Shown here: in pieces, positions 41,260 to 47,993 of the stretch | Numbering within the stretch: the first letter of the stretch is position 1 | Layout of the letters: each line of letters begins with the position of its first letter | From: Ferrovibrio sp035304305 | Lineage (GTDB): Bacteria > Pseudomonadota > Alphaproteobacteria > Ferrovibrionales > Ferrovibrionaceae | DNA: 64,000 nucleotides | Assembly (NCBI RefSeq): GCF_035304305.1 | Contig: NZ_DATGQG010000054.1 | Coordinates: 62,001 to 126,000 of the forward strand | Reading direction: 5' to 3' | Position numbers and translations under genes: made by a program | Notes under the pieces: model-generated | The model's database searches: none | Told to the model about the DNA's origin: nothing | Seen by the model: the letters and a program-made list of their open reading frames with translations, nothing else

Positions 41260-42048
41260 ATGAGCAGCACCGAACCGCAATTCGCCACCATCGCCGCCCT
41301 GTTCGGCGATCCGGCCCGCGCCAACATCCTGCGCGCACTGATGGATGGCCGCGCCCGCACCGCCAAGGAACTCGCGCTGGCGGCCGGCGTCACGCCGCAG
41401 ACCACCAGCGGCCATCTCGCCAAGCTGGTGGACGCGCAGCTGCTCGATGTCGCCAGCCAGGGACGGCACCGCTATTACCGCCTTTCCAACGGCCTTGTGG
41501 CCTGCGCGATCGAGAGCATGATGGCACTGGCGGGGGAGCGGGTGATGGCACCGCATCGCCACAGCCCCAGGCTGACCGCCGAACTGCGTGAGGCGCGCAC
41601 CTGCTACGACCATCTCGCTGGCCGGCTCGGCGTGCGCCTGTTCGACCGCCTGCTGCAGCGCGACTGCCTGATTGCACCGGCCGGACCAGCGGAGGATTTT
41701 CAGGTTACCCGGGCCGGCCGGCAGCTCTTTGCCGAAATGGGCATCGACGTCGACAGCGTCGCGCGCCAGCGCCGCGGCTTCGCCCGCCCCTGCCTGGACT
41801 GGAGCGAGCGCGTGCCGCATCTCGCCGGCAGCCTCGGCGCCGCCATCGCCAGCCGCTGCTTCGAACTCGGCTGGCTCATCCGCCGGCCCGACAGCCGCGC
41901 CGTCACCCTGACCCGGCGCGGGCGGGAAGAGCTGGACAGGCTGTTCGGACTCGGATCGCTGGTACCCGGCGAGGCGCCTCAGGCCATCCAGTCGGCGAGA
42001 AAGCCGAGCGGATCATGGGCGCGGGCGACCGAGATAATGAAGCCGTAG
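41260..42048 (+). CDS. ArsR family regulator with long C-terminal domain
   Basis: A 262-residue regulator. The N-terminal winged helix is clear: IAALFGDPARANILRALMDGRARTAKELALAAGVTPQTTSGHLAKLVDAQLL and the wing GRHRYYRLSN. After ARTCYDHLAGRLG, a 150-residue C-terminal region with CLDWSERVPHLAGSLGAAI is found in a subgroup of ArsR proteins lacking metal-binding CxC motifs; its ligand is unknown. The last 70 bases overlap, antisense, the end of the SirB2 gene. The palindromes upstream are likely its operator. Confidence 0.88.
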   Translation: MSSTEPQFATIAALFGDPARANILRALMDGRARTAKELALAAGVTPQTTSGHLAKLVDAQLLDVASQGRHRYYRLSNGLVACAIESMMALAGERVMAPHRHSPRLTAELREARTCYDHLAGRLGVRLFDRLLQRDCLIAPAGPAEDFQVTRAGRQLFAEMGIDVDSVARQRRGFARPCLDWSERVPHLAGSLGAAIASRCFELGWLIRRPDSRAVTLTRRGREELDRLFGLGSLVPGEAPQAIQSARKPSGSWARATEIMKP

Positions 42049-42380
42049 ACCGCCAGCGCCGCCAGCCACAGACCGACCCGCCGCGCCCGGCCGGTTCCCG
42101 ACCGGAAGGCCATCGCCCCGAGCACGATGTAGACGACCAGCAGCAGCACCTTCGCGGTCAGCCAGGCATCGGCGAAGGGATACTGCTGCACGATGGTCAT
42201 CAGCATCAGCGCCGCTGTGAGCAGCACCGTGTCGTTCGTGTAGCTCAGGTAGCGCAGCAGCGCTGCCCTGGGCCAGCCGGAGCCCATTACGAGCCCCAGG
42301 CCGCGCACCAGGAACAGACCGCCGCTGAACAGCACCGCCGCGACATGGACGAGGCGGATCTCGGCGTAGAACGCACTCAC
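41979..42380 (-). CDS. SirB2 family membrane protein
   Basis: A 133-residue, four-helix membrane protein (helices near 8-28, 50-68, 74-92, 100-118). IRLVHVAAVLFSGGLFLVRG, the conserved YLSYTNDTVLLTAALML and AWLTAKVLLLVVYIVLG identify the SirB2 family, whose biochemical role is unknown. GTG 42380 is the best start (SAFYAEIRLVH), 14 bases after the nitric oxide reductase stop, so it is probably the second gene of that operon. Its 3' end overlaps the convergent ArsR-type gene by 70 bases. Confidence 0.8.
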   Translation of the reverse strand: MSAFYAEIRLVHVAAVLFSGGLFLVRGLGLVMGSGWPRAALLRYLSYTNDTVLLTAALMLMTIVQQYPFADAWLTAKVLLLVVYIVLGAMAFRSGTGRARRVGLWLAALAVYGFIISVARAHDPLGFLADWMA

Positions 42381-42394
42381 CTCACGCCCGCAGC

Positions 42395-44704
42395 TTACTC
42401 GCCCGGCCTCGCTGCAGTCCCGACATGACCCTGCCCGAAGCCACGCGCGGGCAGTGCGTCCTCGCGGCGCGGGAACACCCACAGGCCGGCAATGAAGGCT
42501 GCTAGGATCAGTGCGCCGATGGCGAAGATCGTGTCGCCCGGCACCCGCATCCAGACCAGCAGGTCGACGATCGGCTGCTGCATGAACTCCGCCGAGCGCG
42601 CATACCAGTAGCCATGCTCGATCGAGGCGAAGACCTGCATCGTGCCCAGCGGCAGCAGGGTGAGCAGTGCCATCAGTGTCAGACCGATGTTGAAGCACCA
42701 GAAGCTGCTCTTCAGCAGACCCTCGTGCCAGACCACGTCGGGCTTCAGGCCGCGCAGGCAGAACAGCACCAGGCCGATGCCGAGCATGCCATAGACGCCG
42801 AACAGGGCAGTATGGCCATGCAGCGGGGTGAGGTTCAGCCCCTGCATGTAGTACAGCGACAGCGGCGGGTTGATCAGGAAGCCGAACAGTCCGGCACCGA
42901 CCAGATTCCAGAAGGCGACGGCGATGAAGAACATCACCGGCCAGCGGTAGCGCTGCATCCACGGCGTGGCCTTGCCGAGCCGGTAGTTGTGGTAGGCCTC
43001 GAAGCCGATATAGGCGAGCGGCACCACTTCCAGAGCCGAGAAGCTGGCCCCCAGCGCCAGAACCGGAGTCGGCGAACCGGCGAAGTAGAGGTGATGCAGC
43101 GTTCCCAGCACGCCGCCACCCATGAACACGATGGTCGCGAACAGGACCGCCACGCTGGCCGTCGTCACCTTCAGGAGACCGAGGCGCGTGAACAGGAAGG
43201 CGATCACCGCCGTGGCGAAGACTTCGAAGAAGCCCTCGACCCAGAGGTGGACCAGCCACCAGCGCCAGTATTCCACCATCGAGATATGGGTATGCTCGCC
43301 CCACATCAGCGCCGCGCCGAAGAACAGGCCGATCGCGACGGTGGACAGGAACAGCAGGCCGACGATGGAACGCGCTTCCGACTTCTGCATCAGCGTCGGC
43401 CACAGCGCACGGCCGACCAGGAACAGCCACAGCATCAGGCCGATGAACAGGAAGACCTGCCAGAAGCGGCCCATGTCGGCATATTCCCAGCCCTGGTGAC
43501 CGAACCAGAAATTGTTCTCGAGGCCGAGAGTCTGCATGACCGCCATCCACTGGCCGGCGAAGGAGCCGACAACGATGATCAGCAGGCAGACCCAGAGGAA
43601 GTTCACGCCGAGCCTCTGGAAGGGCGGCTCGTAGCCCGAGATGGCCGGCGCGATGTAGAGGCCGGTGCCGAGCCAGGCGACCGCAATCCACAGCACCGCC
43701 AGCTGGGTATGCCAGGTCCGCGTGATCGAGTACGGCAGCACCTCGGCCAGCTCATAGCCGTAAACCAGCTGACCCTCGACCTGGTAATGCGCCGTCATCG
43801 CCCCGAGCAGGATCTGCACCAGGAACAGCGCCAGCAGCACCCAGAAATATTTCGCAGTGGCCCGCATGGACGGCGTCACCGTGACATGCCGCATCGGGTC
43901 GAATTCGGGGAAGCTGTGCGTCTCCTCGCGGCCATGGGTGGCGGCGTAGTGCCAGCCGAGCAGGCCGATGCCGGCGAGCAGGAACAGCACGCTGAAGACC
44001 GACCAGAGGAAGGTGCTGGCAGGCGGCCGGTTACCGATCAGCGGCTCGCTCGGCCAGTTGTTGGTATAGGTGATGCTGTCATTTGGCCGCTCGGTTGCAG
44101 CCGCCCAGGCGGTCCACCAGAAGAAGGCCGGCAGCGCCCGCCGGAGTTCCGGATCGGGCACGGTATCGTTCTTCATGGCGTAGGCTTCGCGCAGGCCGGC
44201 CGTCGCCGGATCGTTGCCGAACAGGCTTTCGTAATGCCGCGAGACCGCAGCGATGGCCGCGGCGCGGTCCGCGCTCAGCCTGATCGTGCCGGTATCGGGA
44301 TCATAGCTGTTGACGCGCATGCTGGAGCGCACCCGGTTCTGCAGCGACGACTGCTGCTCCCCGTTGAGATGCTCGTAGCCGGTGCCGAAATCGCGCCGCG
44401 CCCAGATGTCCATCAGCGCGAGGATTTCGCGATGCAGCCAGTCGGCGCTCCAGTCGGGCGCGACATAGCCGCCATGCCCCCAGATGGAGCCGAGCTGCAT
44501 GCCGCCCATCGACTGCCAGACCTGGCGACCCTTCTCGATGTCCGCTCTCGTGTAGACGACATTGCCGCCGTCGGTCACCACCTGCTCCGGCATCGGCGGC
44601 GCATTCTGGTAAATCTGGTTGCCGCTCCACAGCAGGACGCTGAAGGAAACCGCCAGAAGGAGGCCCAGCAGGCTCCAGAGTTTCTTGGTGCTGGTCATCG
44701 TCAT
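42395..44704 (-). CDS. norZ: quinol-dependent nitric oxide reductase (qNor)
   Basis: Reduces NO to N2O using quinol in the inner membrane. The 769-residue, 14-helix protein joins the NorC-like N-terminal domain (without a CxxCH haem c site) to the NorB core. Haem and FeB ligands can be placed in TRTWHTQLAVLWIA, VHLWVEGFFEVFA (His and the functional Glu), GTLHHLYF (two FeB His) and LTPLHGHTALFGVYG. Single-gene quinol NORs usually detoxify NO. A TTG-N8-CAA site 150 bases upstream suggests control by an NO-sensing Crp/Fnr regulator. SirB2 follows in the operon. norB is also used as a symbol. Confidence 0.94.
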   Translation of the reverse strand: MTMTSTKKLWSLLGLLLAVSFSVLLWSGNQIYQNAPPMPEQVVTDGGNVVYTRADIEKGRQVWQSMGGMQLGSIWGHGGYVAPDWSADWLHREILALMDIWARRDFGTGYEHLNGEQQSSLQNRVRSSMRVNSYDPDTGTIRLSADRAAAIAAVSRHYESLFGNDPATAGLREAYAMKNDTVPDPELRRALPAFFWWTAWAAATERPNDSITYTNNWPSEPLIGNRPPASTFLWSVFSVLFLLAGIGLLGWHYAATHGREETHSFPEFDPMRHVTVTPSMRATAKYFWVLLALFLVQILLGAMTAHYQVEGQLVYGYELAEVLPYSITRTWHTQLAVLWIAVAWLGTGLYIAPAISGYEPPFQRLGVNFLWVCLLIIVVGSFAGQWMAVMQTLGLENNFWFGHQGWEYADMGRFWQVFLFIGLMLWLFLVGRALWPTLMQKSEARSIVGLLFLSTVAIGLFFGAALMWGEHTHISMVEYWRWWLVHLWVEGFFEVFATAVIAFLFTRLGLLKVTTASVAVLFATIVFMGGGVLGTLHHLYFAGSPTPVLALGASFSALEVVPLAYIGFEAYHNYRLGKATPWMQRYRWPVMFFIAVAFWNLVGAGLFGFLINPPLSLYYMQGLNLTPLHGHTALFGVYGMLGIGLVLFCLRGLKPDVVWHEGLLKSSFWCFNIGLTLMALLTLLPLGTMQVFASIEHGYWYARSAEFMQQPIVDLLVWMRVPGDTIFAIGALILAAFIAGLWVFPRREDALPARGFGQGHVGTAARPGE

Positions 44705-44853
44705 GTCTCCAGTTCCGGACCGCCGGCTACCTGCGGCAATCCGTCATATCCCGATATCCCCCGGGGCATCGCTGCCGCAGCCGGGCAGGCACACTTCTCC
44801 ATCCGGAGCGGCGCGCCCGGGCCGGAGGATGCCTACGCCGGTGCAGTCGATCC

Positions 44854-44867
44854 TTGCGCCGGGACAA
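44854..44867. promoter_or_regulatory. TTG-N8-CAA box (NnrR/DNR/FNR type) upstream of qNor
   Basis: TTGCGCCGGGACAA has the TTG-N8-CAA frame of Crp/Fnr-type sites, with a TTGCG left half like NnrR sites in alphaproteobacteria. It lies about 150 bases before the qNor start codon. Confidence 0.5.
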
Positions 44868-44939
44868 ACAATTGCCGGGTTGATGATCGGAGAAGCGGAC
44901 GAACCGCGACGGAAAGCCGCATGGCCGGCCGCCGCGCGG

Positions 44940-44969
44940 TTGAAACGCCGCGCCGCCTTACGCTATCTT
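44940..44969 (+). promoter_or_regulatory. promoter for tRNA-Gly
   Basis: TTGAAA (44940-44945) and TATCTT (44964-44969) are 18 bases apart; transcription would begin at about 44976, just before the tRNA 5' end at 44978. Confidence 0.6.
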
Positions 44970-44977
44970 GGCGATGC

Positions 44978-45051
44978 GCGGGTGTAGCTCAATGGTAGAG
45001 CAGAAGCTTCCCAAGCTTACGACGGGGGTTCGATTCCCCTCACCCGCTCCA
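44978..45051 (+). tRNA. tRNA-Gly (CCC anticodon)
   Basis: A complete 74-base cloverleaf with encoded CCA. The acceptor stem GCGGGTG pairs with CACCCGC, the D arm is GCTC/GAGC, the anticodon loop is TTCCCAA (anticodon CCC), and the T arm is GGGG-GTTCGAT-TCCCC-like. The discriminator base is T, as in bacterial tRNA-Gly. No attachment-site duplication is seen in the window. Confidence 0.95.
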
Positions 45052-45101
45052 ATCGAGAAATCATGCTTTCCAGCGGCGCGGCGCAGTACAGCCGAGCCGT
45101 C

Positions 45102-47000
45102 CTAGCGGCCGGCAAGACGCGACGGGCCGAGGCCGGCCTGCGCGAGGCTGGCGACGAACTCGATTTCCGGCGGGTAGCTCAGTCCGGCGACGCGCCGGGT
45201 GACGAAATCGGCGATCTCGCGCGCGAGTTCGGCGCTGCCCGTCTGTCCCGGCTTCAGCACCAGAAATGCCCGCGCCACTTCCCCGAGCAGCTTGTCGGGC
45301 CGGCCGACCACGGCTGCTTGGGCGATGGCGGGATGGGACAGCAGGATGCGTTCGATCTCCACCGGTCCGATCAGGTAGCCGGCGCTGTGAATTGCATCAT
45401 CCATCAGGCCGAGATACAGCACGTTGCCATCGGCATCGATTCGCACCAGATCGCCGGTCAGGTAGAACCGCCCGCCATGGCGGAACCGGCGCGCCGTCGC
45501 CGCAGCATCGCGGTGATAGCCCTGGAACCAGAAGAGCGGCGACTTCTCGGTATCGACCGCAAGCTCGCCTTCCGCACCCGGCGGCAGCTCCCGGCCATCG
45601 CCGTCCAGCACCACCACGCGCAGTCCCGGCATGGCACGACCGATGGAACCCGGGATCGCGCCGCGGCGCAGGGCCGGCAGATGATGGTTGATCACCGCAA
45701 GCCCGAGTTCCGCCTGGCCGTACAGATTGTGCAGTTCGATATCGAGCGCTGACTTTGTCCAGTCGACCAGAGCCTGCGGCAGGGCGCCGCCGACGCTGGA
45801 AGCGACGCGCAGCCGCAGGCCCGAGGGCGGCGGACAGACCGCCTGGGCGTCGCGCATTTCCTGATACCAGCCCGGGGCCGCCAGCAGATTGGTGACGCCG
45901 TATTTCACCAGCACGCGGTAGACCTGCGCGACATCGAACGGCCCGTCGCAGAACAGAACGGTGCGGCCGAGCAGCAGCGGGCCGATCACGGCGTAATAGA
46001 GACCCGCCGCCCAGCCCGGGTCGGAGATGTTCCAGTAGACGTCGTCGTCGCGCGCATCCAGCCCGACCAGCATATGCTGCTCCAGGCAGGCGAGGGCCCT
46101 GACGGGCACCGGCAGGCCGCGCGGCACGTCGCGGCCGCTGATCGTGTAGAGCAGGACGAAGGGATCGTCGCCGTCCAGCGTTGCATCCGCCTCCAGCGGG
46201 CGGGCGGCATGCAGCGCCAGCCAGAAGGAAACGTCGCGGTCACCGATCGCCGGTCCGCCCTCGCCTTCCACCGAGACGACGCGCAGGCTTTCATCCTGCG
46301 GCAGCTTGGCGCGCCCGGCGCCGTTGCTGACGATCACCTTCGCGCCGCTATGCTCCAGCCGGTAGGCGATGGCCTGCGGGCCCAGGGTGGTGAAGAGCGG
46401 CACCTGGACGGCGCCCAGCCGCCACAGCGCCAGGGTCGCGATCAGGTATTCCGGCCCCTTGGGCAGATGGATGACGACGGGCGTGCCCCTGGTGACGCCG
46501 AGATCGCGCAGCACGCTGGCGAAGCGCCGCGAGTAATCCGCCAGTTCTCCATAGGTGAGGCGCGAGGAGCGGCCGGCCGCGCTTTCATGCAGCATGGCCG
46601 GCGGGGCATCGCGCCCGGCTTCGGCATGACGGTCGCACAGAAGATGCGCCAGCCTGATTCCGCTGCCGGCATATTTCGCCGGCGCCAGCGCCGCCAGGCG
46701 ATGCAGCTTGTGTTCCGGCAGGCTGTTCAGGGAAATGCGCGACGCCGCGACGCTGCCGAGAAAGAAGAGCTCGCTGCCGAGGAAATAGCGCCGGGACGTC
46801 TCGCTCTGCTCGACCATGCCCTGGCGGATCAGCGTCGCCAGCAGGCGCCGCACGGTGCCCTTGCTGAAACCGGTATCGCTGACGAGGTCGGTCAGGCGTG
46901 CGCCGCGGCTGCCATGGCTCGCCAGCTCCTGCAGCAGCGTGATGGCGCGTTCCAGGCTCTGCGTTCCTGTCGCGCTGGCTTCCGCAACGGTGGTCTGCAC
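45102..47000 (-). CDS. IclR-type HTH fused to a degenerate acyl-CoA synthetase domain
   Basis: A 632-residue fusion. Residues 13-90 are an IclR winged helix (QSLERAITLLQELASHG, LTDLVSDTGFSKGTVRRLLAT, SRRYFLGSELFFLGSVAASR). From about 115 to the end is an ANL acyl-CoA synthetase domain like acetyl-CoA synthetase (LTYGELADYSRRFASVLRDLG, LYGQAELG, YLTGDLVRIDADG). Catalytic motifs are lost: the ATP P-loop reads YTISGRDVPRG instead of YTSGTTGKPKG, the A5 Thr is Ala, the A8 Arg is Leu (GLMDD), and the terminal A10 Lys is absent (GPSRLAGR). GTG 47000 follows GGGGAGG. It diverges from the Liv/acyl-CoA ligase operon and is likely its regulator, sensing a carboxylate or acyl-CoA. Confidence 0.85.
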   Translation of the reverse strand: MQTTVAEASATGTQSLERAITLLQELASHGSRGARLTDLVSDTGFSKGTVRRLLATLIRQGMVEQSETSRRYFLGSELFFLGSVAASRISLNSLPEHKLHRLAALAPAKYAGSGIRLAHLLCDRHAEAGRDAPPAMLHESAAGRSSRLTYGELADYSRRFASVLRDLGVTRGTPVVIHLPKGPEYLIATLALWRLGAVQVPLFTTLGPQAIAYRLEHSGAKVIVSNGAGRAKLPQDESLRVVSVEGEGGPAIGDRDVSFWLALHAARPLEADATLDGDDPFVLLYTISGRDVPRGLPVPVRALACLEQHMLVGLDARDDDVYWNISDPGWAAGLYYAVIGPLLLGRTVLFCDGPFDVAQVYRVLVKYGVTNLLAAPGWYQEMRDAQAVCPPPSGLRLRVASSVGGALPQALVDWTKSALDIELHNLYGQAELGLAVINHHLPALRRGAIPGSIGRAMPGLRVVVLDGDGRELPPGAEGELAVDTEKSPLFWFQGYHRDAAATARRFRHGGRFYLTGDLVRIDADGNVLYLGLMDDAIHSAGYLIGPVEIERILLSHPAIAQAAVVGRPDKLLGEVARAFLVLKPGQTGSAELAREIADFVTRRVAGLSYPPEIEFVASLAQAGLGPSRLAGR

Positions 47001-47020
47001 CGTTTTCCTCCCCTGTGGCA

Positions 47021-47035
47021 GTCCACATAGTGGAC
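47021..47035. promoter_or_regulatory. operator copy 1, GTCC-N7-GGAC
   Basis: GTCCACATAGTGGAC is a perfect 6-3-6 inverted repeat 21 bases upstream of the fusion regulator's start codon, just before its ribosome site. It shares the GTCC-N7-GGAC frame with the site at 47128. Likely autoregulatory. Confidence 0.65.
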
Positions 47036-47127
47036 CGCAGACATCGCAAGCGCAAACCTGCAACGTCGCTTGCGCCCGCGCTGCCTGCATGTTTATCATC
47101 CATCCGATCAGCAGCAGAATCAATGCG

Positions 47128-47142
47128 GTCCGAAATATGGAC
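47128..47142. promoter_or_regulatory. operator copy 2, GTCC-N7-GGAC
   Basis: GTCCGAAATATGGAC (GGTCC-N7-GGACC when extended by one base each side) lies 63 bases before the livG start, centre to centre 107 bases from copy 1, about ten helical turns. It likely controls the transporter operon. Confidence 0.6.
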
Positions 47143-47204
47143 CAGCACGGCAATCAACAAGCTGAAGCTGCTGACACGGACGCGTCAGTCCGGGAGGAGA
47201 CGGA

Positions 47205-47993
47205 ATGGAAGCGGCGGCAACCAGTCTGGAATGCCAGGGTGTGGTACGCAAATTCGGCGGCCTGGTCGCGCTGAAGAACGTGTCGCTGTCGATCGCTCCG
47301 GGGCAGATCTACGGCCTGGTCGGGCCCAATGGCAGCGGCAAGACTACCCTGGTCAATGCCGTCACCGGATTCTATCCGCCGCAGCAGGGCCGCCTCCTGT
47401 TCGAAGGCCGGGACATCACCGGACGCAAGCCGCATACCGTGGCGAAGCTCGGCATTGCCCGCACCTTCCAGAACCTCGCGCTGTTCCGCGGCATGAGCGT
47501 CCTCGACAACATCATGATGGGGCGCCACATCCATATGCGCCCGCGCGCCCTGAGCACGCTGCTCTACTGGTGGTGGGCGCAGCGTGACGAAATCCGCGAA
47601 CGCGAAGTCGTCGAGGAAGTGATCGACTTCCTGCAGCTGCAGGACGTGCGCAGCGAGCCGATCGAGACGGTTCCGCTCGGCCTGCAGAAGCGGATCGAGC
47701 TGGCCCGCGCCCTGGTGGCGCAGCCGCGCCTGCTGATCCTGGACGAGCCGATGGCCGGCATGAACCAGGAGGAAAAGGAATACATGGCGCGCTTCATTCT
47801 CGATGCGCGCGAGGAACGCGGCCTGACCGTCCTGCTGATCGAGCATCACATGGATGTGGTGGCGGCGATCTGCGACCAGATGACCGTGCTCTGCTACGGC
47901 GAGAAGATTGCCGAAGGCCGGCCGGCCGACGCACTGGCCGACCAGAAGGTCATCGAGGCCTATCTCGGGAGCAGGAACCGCCATGCGGCTTGA
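47205..47993 (+). CDS. Liv-type ABC transporter ATPase (LivG-like)
   Basis: A 262-residue ATPase of the branched-chain amino acid type (HAAT) importers. Walker A GPNGSGKTT, Q-loop ARTFQNLALF, a LivG-type signature PLGLQKRIELARAL in place of LSGGQ, Walker B LLILDEPMAGMNQEE and the switch His in LLIEHHMD. It opens the operon after GGGAGGAG. It should act with LivF, LivH, LivM and the binding protein encoded downstream. The transported compound is more likely a carboxylate than an amino acid, given the acyl-CoA ligase encoded inside the operon. Confidence 0.93.
   Translation: MEAAATSLECQGVVRKFGGLVALKNVSLSIAPGQIYGLVGPNGSGKTTLVNAVTGFYPPQQGRLLFEGRDITGRKPHTVAKLGIARTFQNLALFRGMSVLDNIMMGRHIHMRPRALSTLLYWWWAQRDEIREREVVEEVIDFLQLQDVRSEPIETVPLGLQKRIELARALVAQPRLLILDEPMAGMNQEEKEYMARFILDAREERGLTVLLIEHHMDVVAAICDQMTVLCYGEKIAEGRPADALADQKVIEAYLGSRNRHAA

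Noticed and set aside
42381..43691. Upstream extension of the SirB2 frame through the NO reductase gene
   Set aside because: It is a frame-shifted reading of the qNor gene; SirB2 begins at its family N-terminus at 42380.
44978..45051. tRNA-Gly as an integration site for a mobile element
   Set aside because: No repeated tRNA end, integrase or composition change was seen on either side.
47001..47153. N-terminal extension of the fusion regulator beginning with a hydrophobic segment
   Set aside because: It would run through both operators and the GGGGAGG ribosome site; the IclR family start fits GTG 47000.
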